Positions 58,591-64,000 of a stretch of 64,000 nucleotides of DNA are shown here, in pieces. Source of the DNA: Ailanthus altissimus (taxonomy: Eukaryota; Streptophyta; Magnoliopsida; Sapindales; Simaroubaceae); assembly GCA_946807835.1 (NCBI GenBank), contig OX327701.1, forward strand, positions 10,069,501 to 10,133,500, given 5' to 3'. The number at the start of each line of letters is the position of its first letter. Position 1 is the first letter of the stretch. The notes below the pieces were generated by a model. It was not told the origin of the DNA and searched no databases. It saw nothing but the letters and a program-made list of their open reading frames with translations. Made by a program: the position numbers and the translations under genes.

Positions 58591-58714
58591 CTGAACCACG
58601 AAAAATGTTTTAGAGTTGAATCAAGAAAATACATAGGTTTCTTGGTAAACTAAAGAGGAATTGAAGTTAATTCGAAAATATTTTTAGCACTCTTTGATAT
58701 GAAGTCTCCATAGA

Positions 58715-59317
58715 TATAAATATTTTTAAACAATATTCATCACTACAAACTTCAAACAAAAGAGAAAATGTAAAAGGAAAAGAAGAAAACCAAATTTGGG
58801 GATGTTTCCAAGGCATCAATCTTTTAAGTGTCTTCAATGATCTTTAAGAAATCTTAAAGACATTCTTTCTCTTCTTCAAATTTAACTTCAAGACTTTTCT
58901 CTCTTGTTTTTTTCATGCCCCCTCTTGATGATACGAGAAGTAGCTCAAAGGTTCTCATTTATAGGTTTCAAATTAAGGCAATTATGGCATAATTATTAAA
59001 TTTGATTTGAGGTAGCAGCCTGGAAAGAGTGGGGCTCTGACCCTAACTTACGGTCCAAATTAAGGCTGCAGAGTGGAACAATGATGTTGCGGTGTTACTA
59101 TTCATTTTCACTATTCATTCTATTATTCACAGTTACTGTTTACTTTGAGCATGTCCCCATTTTATAATTTTACGCATTTCTCTTGGATTTTTATTCCAAA
59201 TAGCTCAATTTACTTGAAACCTACAAAATGATATTAACGCACATAAATATTCTTATTCATATTGAGCAATTGCTAAGTTTAGAAGTTTAAAATAATAGAA
59301 ATAAAATGCACTCATCA
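58715..59317 (-). repeat. Partial LTR of the same superfamily
   Basis: The right end is CTCATCA on the plus strand, i.e. TGATGAGTGCATTTTAT on the LTR strand. It is followed by the ATTTTGTAGGTTTCAAGT phrase also found at 61818. A TATA-like tract lies near 58955. The left end has no recognisable LTR 3' terminus, so it is truncated. A duplication was not found. Confidence 0.65.
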
Positions 59318-60659
59318 CTTTTACAGAAGAATCTCGAATACCACGACCTGTTCCCCTCGAATTCATCTCTAGACCATGTATAGAAGCACAAAAACCTAAA
59401 GATTTCATATAGGTTGATCCATGATCTAGATGGATGAACCTAAATTAGGACTTCATAAAGAAATGAATTTCTCATAAAATATTAAAAGGCACGATAGCTA
59501 AGGTATTGAGTAACACGTTAGATTAATCATTGTGTGTGTTTTATCGAAGTGGGTACTCTCTCCCTTATCTGAGCTGCCTAATACCTGATGAAGTTGAAAA
59601 CGTGCTCCATCAAATACACAAAGAAATATATAAAAACCATTCTGGAGCATATGCCTTAGCTTACAAAACTTTCAGAATGGGATACTACTAGCCTATCACA
59701 TTTAATGACATAAAAGAGCCAGTCAGAAAGTACAATGCATTCTAAGAGTATGCCAATAACATCTATGCTCTGCCTAAAATTCTAAAGATAATAGACAGCC
59801 CATAGCCCTTTGCACAATAAGAGTTCAACCTGATTGACCCCCTACTTCGTGGAAGGGGATCAGTTAAGTACATCATCATTATAGTGGATTATTTCATTAA
59901 GCAGTAAAGGTTAAACCATTAGCAAACATCAACGTAAAAAGAACTTAAGACTTAATTTGGAAAAACATAGTTTGCAGGTTTGAAATACCCTACACCATTA
60001 TCATAGACCATAGTAAATAATTCGACAACGAGAGTATCAAATACTTTTACTCACAGCTCATAATCTAACTCCTGTTTTCCTCACCTACCATTAAAAGACA
60101 AACGGATAAGTTAAATCCTCTAACAAACTTGTTAAAAAATTAATCAAGAAGAAATTGACTGAAAAGAAAGAAGCTTTAGTTGAGGAGCTACCCAAAGTCC
60201 TCTGGGCTCTTCGAACTATTAACAAAATAGCAACTAAAGAAATACTCTTCTCCTTAGCCTTTGGTTATGAATCTTTCATCCCAGTAGAAATAGAAGTGCC
60301 CACCCACAGAGTACAAAATTTTGACAAAGAAAGAATGAAGAACTCATTCGAAAAAATCTAGACCTTATTAAACAAAAAAGGAATGCGGCCAAAATTTGAA
60401 TTGTTGCCTATCAACAGAAGATTGCTCAATATTAAACAAGTGAGTTCGAGCATAAGAATTCTAAAAATGAGACCTAGTCTTAAGAAAAGTTTTGTCGAAC
60501 ACAAAAGATCCAATAGATAGAGTCACTAGACCAAACTGAAAAGGTCCTTACAAGGTATTTAGAAGAATACGACCAGGGATATATGAGCTCGAGCACGTTA
60601 ATAGAAAAGTTGTCAAAAAACTATGGAATGCTAAACTCTTGAAAAAATATTATCCATAG

Positions 60660-60893
60660 ATTTATTATTGTACTATTAGAGTAAATCTATTAATAAAGTT
60701 CATTTTTTTTATTTTTATAAACGCTTGTGTTACAAAGGCCTATAGTTATATGATAATTAGTGTTTTTAGAAAATGAAAAGAGCTAAGCGAGGGTAATGTA
60801 CCAAAAAGATTGTTTCTCATTTTATTATAGAAAAAATTAAAGTATAAATGGGAAAAAAAAATCAACAAGAAGAAGAAGCTTGATTATCAAGAG
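60660..60893 (+). other. Tat element 3' non-coding tail
   Basis: AT-rich sequence following the pol stop, with A-rich tracts (60847-60860) but no clear polypurine tract. It ends where an LTR fragment begins. Confidence 0.45.
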
Positions 60894-61560
60894 TGTTCTC
60901 AAAATTAACACACGTGAATATTAACCGCAAGTGCACGTCATAAGCAAGTAATAAAGTGATGAAAAGTATTATTCCCAAGAGGATTGATCTTCTAAATTAA
61001 TGCTAACTATTATGGTATTGGGCACCTAATTTTATCTAGGCTAATTTTAATTATAAGTTGATTAAGAAAATTAAAGATACTTAAACTGACAATTTAACAA
61101 TTTAAGAAGATGAAAAACTATGAATAAATGGTTTTAGAGGGCTTTGATTTTACTATACCTTTCTCATGTTTTTCATATGTTAGTGATTAACAATTATTCT
61201 TGTGAATTTATTTCAAGAGGTTCAATATTAATCTTATTACCTCTCTCGAGCGTCAAATGAGATGTTATGCAAAACATAGGCATGTTGATATCCCTATCTA
61301 AGTTATCTATCTACACATTTATTTAGCAACTTCTAAATAATTATCTAAGTTTTATTAGTTTCCCAACTTAATAAAAACTAAGATCATGCTTTCCACGTCC
61401 AAGAAATGGGTTAATCTTTCCTTGAAGACCTTAAATGTAGCAACTTCAATTCCTTAAAGACCTCAAATGTGGCAACTTCAATTCCTTGAAGACCTCAAAT
61501 GTGGCTTCATTATCTTGCACCTTTATTTCATTTATCCATTTTTTATATCGATAAGAACCC
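60894..61560 (-). repeat. LTR fragment, minus orientation, arm 1 of an inverted LTR pair
   Basis: It starts TGTTCTCAAAATTAACACACG, the complement of an LTR 3' end. It matches in reverse the right part of 61720-62989 for about 0.55 kb, including 'ccgcaagtgcacg.cataag', 'aagtaataaagtgatgaa' and 'gcgtcaaatgagat'. The 5' part of the LTR is missing. It runs into short tandem repeats. Confidence 0.72.
61419..61506. repeat. Three copies of a 30-bp unit
   Basis: The phrase 'ccttgaagacctcaaatgt' plus 'ggcaacttcaatt' is repeated three times, with small changes. Confidence 0.85.
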
Positions 61561-61774
61561 TTATGGTAACTAATTATGGTAACTAAGAATGGCTGATAAG
61601 TGCATTTTACGTATGATGTTATATCCCTCTAAATTTAATATTTGCTCATTATCTTGCACCTTTATTTCATCTATCCATTTTTTATATCGATAAGAACCCT
61701 TATGGTAACTAAGAATGGCTGATAAGTGCATTTTACGTATGATGTTATATCCCTCTAAATTTAATATTTGCTCA
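61510..61774. repeat. Tandem duplication across an LTR start (two units of about 130 bp)
   Basis: The stretch from 'ttatcttgcacctttatttc' to 'tttaatatttgctca' occurs at 61510-61648 and again at 61649-61774, nearly identical. The first copy has about 14 extra bases. Each unit includes the first 55 bases of the LTR (TGATAAGTGCATTTTACG), so the duplication arose after the LTR inserted. Confidence 0.85.
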
Positions 61775-62989
61775 TTTAAAATGTGATATATGACTTTTCA
61801 TGTGTGTTATTGTCATTTTGTAGGTTTCAAGTTAACAGAGTTATTTGGGATGAAAATTCAAAGAAAAATAAGTAAAAATATCAATTTTGCTATAATGAAA
61901 TGCTAATGTAGCTGTGAACAATGTTTTGCTATAGTGCCCCACGCCTACATGCCAAAAAAACTAGGATTTAATGCCTAGGCTCTAAATCGAGACCCCAAGT
62001 CAGAATACTTGGCACCTAGCCGCCTCCAGCACCCCAAATCCGTTTCGGACTTTGTACCCTAATTTTAAAGCCCATTTTTGCCTAGCCGCCTAGGCACCAA
62101 ATAACAAGGTTTTGGTGAGAGAAAGCATTTGGAAGCTTGGAATCTTGAGGACTCTTGAAAATTAAAGGCGCCAAGAACTTCTTCAATTAGTTTTCCATTC
62201 TCTCTTTGTCTTACTTACTTTTATCTGAAGTTTATATTTGTAATTTGTGTTGTTTGAACATGATTACTCTTATAAACCTTTATATTAATGTAATTGACCA
62301 TTTCACCGTGGATACCTAAATTTCTTGTTTTGGAGCATAATGTAACTCTACTAAGTACTATGTTTTGATAAGTTTAGTAGATTAATGAGTTTATCATTTA
62401 TACTTTTTTGAGTTTAATGCTTCTATTTGGATTGAAAAATTGATTAGATTATTTAGACTTATGGGTTGTGTACTTTGGAAAGTTCGACCCATGCGTTAAA
62501 ATTGAATAATATAATCTTAGATTTTATTGAGTTGGGAGACTAATAGAATTAAGGTAATTGCGTAAGAGTAGCATAATGCATGTATAGATAAATAAGTTAG
62601 ATAAGGATATTAACTTGATTGTGTATGCATGAGATCTCATTTGACACTCAAGAAAGATAATGAGATTAATTCTAAACCCTTGATAATCATAAGAATAGTT
62701 GTTAATTACTAATTATGAAGAACATAAGGAAAGGTAGAGTAAAATCAAGATCCTAGGACCCTTTTTCATAGAAATATAATCTCCTTGAATTGTTTAATTA
62801 ATAGTCTTAGTTTCTTGACCCATTTAGTGTTTAAATTAGCCTAGATAAAGTTAGTTTATTAGCACCATAGTATTTAGTATTAAGTTGGAGCATTAATCCT
62901 TGTGGGAATGATACTTATTCATCACTTTATTACTTGCTTATGACCCATGCACTTGCCATTAATATTCGTGTGTGTTAGTTTCACAAACA
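61720..62989 (+). mobile_element. Solo LTR, plus orientation, arm 2 of the inverted pair
   Basis: It begins TGATAAGTGCATTTT and ends TTTCACAAACA. Flanks ATGGC (61715-61719) and ATGAC (62990-62994) match at 4 of 5. It carries the 'attttgtaggtttcaagtta' phrase of the family start. A GC palindrome zone at 61935-62110 includes a perfect TGCCTAG-CCGC-CTAGGCA hairpin. Its 3' half ends in the reverse of the 'aagtgcatgggtcataagc' phrase. Confidence 0.82.
62089..62106. other. Perfect 18-bp hairpin in an LTR
   Basis: TGCCTAG, loop CCGC, CTAGGCA: a 7-bp perfect stem. An imperfect relative ('ggcacctagccgcctccagc') lies about 70 bp upstream. The position in the LTR matches the hairpin array at 52173-52427. 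Confidence 0.85.
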
Positions 62990-62994
62990 ATGAC

Positions 62995-64000
62995 TGACCA
63001 AAAACTTTAAGGACCTTCTTATTTTCCTCCAGTCTAGAACCACAAAGTGTGCTGAAGAATGAATTTATTCACTTTAACCAAAATGTCTTCATTGATACCC
63101 TTCAAATAAGTGAAAGACCGATCCGCCATTTATAAGAAAATCATTGTTAGCTTCACCTCTTAAGTTCTAGCTTTCAGAAAATGAATAAAAGCATAAGGTT
63201 TCACCGAGATTAAATAACGCCTTCCTAAAATTTAAATATCCAATAGTGCATGGGATTGTGAAGTTCCTGGGTTCCTTCAAATTTTATGGTAATTGTCTTT
63301 GAAAAATTGCACTACACTCCTCCGTTAGCCTCACTATCTCATAGTCCTTCCACCATCTCATAGTCCCTTAACTTTTTTTTTCTTTGATAGCACCATCTTT
63401 ATGAATTTTGCATAGTTTGGCAATTGCTTTAGTGCATCCGTAAAATGGGATATTGATGTAAATTTTCTTGAAGACGTCAAGGAACTTGGATAATTGACAT
63501 CCAATTCATTCTTTTGGAATTATTAAGGATACGGCAATAAGGAAGTAATAATAGAAGGAATATTTGGAAAAGAAATGAAGTTGGGCTTTAAATTCGCCTT
63601 TTATAGTTCTTATTCAACTTTTTTCTCCTCCCTCACTCTCTTTTGACTTTGGGGCTTCTACTTTCTTTCAACCCCTAAGAGTGATGGCCTTGTAATGCTC
63701 TCTTGGGTAAGTCTCTGTGCCATTTGGGAACTTGCCAGAAGATTGGTTCTTGATTGCATTTGTAAGTTAGACAACTTGAACCTTAAGAGATTTTATAGTG
63801 GCACTCATGTTGGTGCAACGAGTCTCTGTACTATCTAGCTAGGCCTTATCTTTATTGAACTCTTCATTGTCTCAATAATGAAACTGCAGAAGAGATCTTC
63901 TAATAATGGCTTCTTTTTAGCAATTAGTTAGTTATACATCGATTAATGTTGTAATGTATTCCTCAAATTACCATATGCTACATTATCATGATTACGCAGT
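62995..64000. other. Unidentified sequence to window end
   Basis: Mixed composition without a recognisable domain or terminal repeat. It may be the continuation of gypsy debris. No gene is supported. Confidence 0.45.

Larger units (their letters stand above)
56290..60659 (+). pseudogene. Tat-type gypsy pol remnant (RT, RNase H trace, integrase)
   Basis: Upstream DPREE-like phrase at about 56310. RT entry (INIFAWTHEDILGI about 56460; VIVVKKANEKWRICVDFINLN about 56670-56740). RT core in another frame (MDAFSRYNQIKM at 56814, then QGTYCYKVMPFSLKN and KEVYIDDM, YIDD about 57010). KLN at 57103 is split by a solo LTR and resumes as HEKC-RVESRKYIGFLV at 58596. A partial LTR interrupts again near 58715. 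Integrase follows (HQIHKEIYKNHSGAYALAYKTFRMGYY about 59610; IIIIVDYFIKQ about 59880; EELPKVLWALRT about 60185). It closes with PGIYELEHVNRK and LLKKYYP before TAG at 60657-60659. The Cys pair of the zinc region is lost. Many stops are present. Confidence 0.87.

Overview
The window is AT-rich nuclear DNA from a plant, most likely a eudicot. Two spliced plant genes show this. Their proteins are plant-specific in layout: a plastid-targeted IspE and a PITAIRE-type CDK with a Gly-rich tail. They sit in a dense, decayed retrotransposon landscape. I cannot name the species.

There are two host genes. (1) 7087-14403, + strand, 11 exons: 4-diphosphocytidyl-2-C-methyl-D-erythritol kinase (ispE/CMK) of the plastid MEP isoprenoid pathway. 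All splice sites are intact, but there is one extra T in exon 3 and one missing base in exon 4. (2) 24758-43880, - strand, 12 coding exons: a C-type cyclin-dependent kinase (CDKC, P-TEFb-like RNA polymerase II CTD kinase) of 518 residues. It has a 30-bp microexon and one GC-AG intron. Its introns are swollen by transposons.

Almost everything else is mobile DNA. 1-5.3 kb: a copia LTR end, an eight-copy tandem repeat, and a hAT-like non-autonomous element. 15.1-22.6 kb: a hAT transposon with a broken BED-finger/dimerisation-domain transposase, itself split by a 2.4-kb insertion flanked by AATTC. 23.3-24.0 kb: a second copy of the non-autonomous family, with an internal ACACGTG-rich array. 26.6-34.7 kb, inside CDKC intron 9: a five-layer nest in which a short copia holds a Tourist/Harbinger-like element, which holds a second copia, which holds a hAT-like element, which holds a small hAT MITE. 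The layers are delimited by target-site duplications, and the intron was originally about 100 bp. 37-40.1 kb: LINE debris and a solo LTR in CDKC introns 2 and 1. 45.7-46.9 kb: a LINE zinc-binding/RNase H remnant. 50-63 kb: decayed Ty3/gypsy of the Athila and Tat lineages on both strands, peppered with 1.2-1.5 kb TGAT...CA LTRs, several of them solo LTRs with 5-bp duplications.

The most unusual structure is in a solo LTR at 52.17-52.43 kb. It is an array of about ten short GC-rich hairpins whose stem bases change in complementary pairs while the TGGN loop is kept. A related perfect hairpin lies in another LTR at 62.09 kb. I found no bacterial-type systems, CRISPR arrays or structural RNA genes.
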